From Bog-159 sp035308525 (GTDB taxonomy: Bacteria > Acidobacteriota > Terriglobia > Bryobacterales > Bryobacteraceae): a stretch of 13,579 nucleotides of DNA. The notes under the pieces are model-generated. The model did no database searches. It saw only the letters and a list, made by a program, of their open reading frames with translations, and was not told the origin of the DNA. The position numbers and the translations under genes are program-made. Shown one piece after another: positions 12,509 through 13,579 of this stretch (position 1 is its first letter; each line of letters starts with the position of its first letter). Where the stretch lies: positions 1 to 13,579 of the forward strand of contig DATGGM010000011.1 of NCBI GenBank assembly GCA_035308525.1. The letters are read 5' to 3'.

Positions 12509-13579
12509 ATGAAAAAACACGTCTATCAATTCGGTCCCGGAGGGGCCGATGGCGACGGAACGATGAAAGATATCCTCGGCGGCAAAGGCGCCGGATTGGC
12601 CGAAATGTGCCGGGCGAATCTGCCGGTGCCGCCCGGCTTCACCATTTCAACCGAAGTCTGCAACATCTACTTCGACAACCAGAACCAGGTTCCGGGTGAG
12701 ATCCACAAGGAGATGCTGCAGGCTCTCGAGAAGCTCCAGAAGCAGATGGGACAGACCCTCGGCGATACCGACAACCCGCTGCTCGTCAGTGTGCGCTCGG
12801 GCGCCAAGTTCTCCATGCCGGGCATGATGGACACCGTCCTCAATCTGGGCCTGAATGACAAGACCGTGCTGGCCCTGGAGCGCAAGAGCGGTAATCCCCG
12901 CTTCGCCCAGGATTGCTACCGCCGCTTCATCCAGATGTTCGGCAACGTGGTGCTGGACATCGAAAAGCACGATTTCGATCACGTTTTCGATGGCCGCAAG
13001 AAGAAGGTGCACGCCAAGGTCGACACCGACCTGACCGCCGAGGACCTGAAGGCCGTCATCGTCGATTATAAGAAGCTGGTCGAGAAGAAAACCGGCCAGC
13101 CGTTCCCCCAGGAAGCCATCCAGCAGCTCGCCATGTCCCGCGACGCCGTCTTCCGCTCCTGGTTCAACACCCGCGCGCAGCACTATCGCAAGATGAACAA
13201 CATCCCCGACAACCTGGGAACCGCCGTCAACGTCCAGGCCATGGTGTTCGGCAACATGGGCGACACCTCCGCCACCGGCGTCGGCTTCACGCGCAATCCC
13301 TCCACCGGCGAGAAAGTATTCTACGGCGAGTATCTGATCAACGCGCAGGGCGAAGACGTGGTGTCCGGCGTGCGCACGCCGCAGCCCATCGAGACACTGA
13401 ACGCGTTAATGCCCGAAGCTTACAAGCAGCTCCGCGAAATCACTACCAGCCTGGAACAGCATTATCGCGACGTGCAGGATTTCGAATACACCATCCAGGA
13501 CGGAAAGCTGTATATGTTGCAAACCCGCAATGGAAAGCGTACCGGCCCGGCCGCGGTGCTGATTGCGGTCGATATGGTG
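12509..13579 (+). CDS. ppdK: Pyruvate, phosphate dikinase, N-terminal part (cut by window edge)
   Basis: PPDK interconverts pyruvate, ATP and phosphate with phosphoenolpyruvate, AMP and pyrophosphate, serving glycolysis or gluconeogenesis. The window holds residues 1-357 of a protein that normally has about 870-910, with no stop before the edge. Visible are the N-terminal ATP-grasp nucleotide-binding blocks: YQFGPGGADGDGTMKDILGG then KGAGLAEM (1-33), LPVPPGFTIST (38-48), LLVSVRSGAKFSMPGMMDTV (91-110, with the ATP-binding Arg96), GNMGDTSATGVGFTRNPSTG (248-267), FYGEYLINAQGEDVVSG (271-287) and YMLQTRNGKRTG (335-346). The phosphohistidine and PEP-binding domains lie beyond the edge. ATG 12509 is chosen for its six-base spacing from AAGGAG; ATG 12506 directly before it would add one Met. 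It follows glyS closely and is probably in the same transcript. No gene for a PPDK regulatory protein sits between glyS and ppdK. Confidence 0.96.
   Translation, partial: MKKHVYQFGPGGADGDGTMKDILGGKGAGLAEMCRANLPVPPGFTISTEVCNIYFDNQNQVPGEIHKEMLQALEKLQKQMGQTLGDTDNPLLVSVRSGAKFSMPGMMDTVLNLGLNDKTVLALERKSGNPRFAQDCYRRFIQMFGNVVLDIEKHDFDHVFDGRKKKVHAKVDTDLTAEDLKAVIVDYKKLVEKKTGQPFPQEAIQQLAMSRDAVFRSWFNTRAQHYRKMNNIPDNLGTAVNVQAMVFGNMGDTSATGVGFTRNPSTGEKVFYGEYLINAQGEDVVSGVRTPQPIETLNALMPEAYKQLREITTSLEQHYRDVQDFEYTIQDGKLYMLQTRNGKRTGPAAVLIAVDMV

Overview
The window looks like chromosomal DNA from an Acidobacteriota member, probably from the Bryobacterales/Solibacter side. That placement is an inference, not a computed classification. 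It rests on four observations: visibly GC-rich DNA; an 882-residue duplicated-permease protein of the ADOP type (acidobacterial duplicated orphan permease), with a PadR-like reading frame ending just ahead of it; an outer-membrane receptor with an N-terminal carboxypeptidase-regulatory-like domain, a type very abundant in that phylum; and a recO-glyQ-glyS-ppdK run.

Layout. (1) 1-2698, plus strand: the tail of an upstream gene, then the MacB/FtsX-type permease, overlapping by ATGA. (2) 2704-4131, minus strand: a two-gene unit of a small outer-membrane beta-barrel protein followed by a NUDIX hydrolase. (3) 4180-7551, plus strand: a unit of a TonB-dependent-receptor-like protein and a divergent Fpg/Nei-family DNA glycosylase, with no base between them. 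It is transcribed away from unit 2 across only 48 bases. (4) 7548-8765, minus strand: a metal-dependent amidohydrolase of the prolidase-like COG1228 group, whose stop codon overlaps that of the glycosylase gene in a single CTAG. (5) 8938 to the right edge, plus strand: recO, glyQ, glyS and the first 357 residues of ppdK, packed with gaps of 3, -4 and about 8-11 bases.

How the genes relate. Unit 5 is housekeeping: RecFOR recombination mediator, both subunits of glycyl-tRNA synthetase, and pyruvate phosphate dikinase. Units 2 and 3 form a divergent block in which each strand pairs an outer-membrane protein with an enzyme acting on nucleotides or damaged DNA. Whether that pairing means anything is open. 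The permease is probably an envelope-embedded MacB-like exporter component controlled by the regulator in front of it.

The window is very compact. No gene-free stretch reaches 300 bases; the longest is 8766-8937, which holds a nested inverted repeat. I saw no rRNA, tRNA, CRISPR array, insertion sequence or convincing Rho-independent terminator. I found no clearly new multi-gene system. The strongest leads are the altered DNA-contact residues of the glycosylase, the unexplained C-terminal part of the NUDIX protein, and the structured region before recO.
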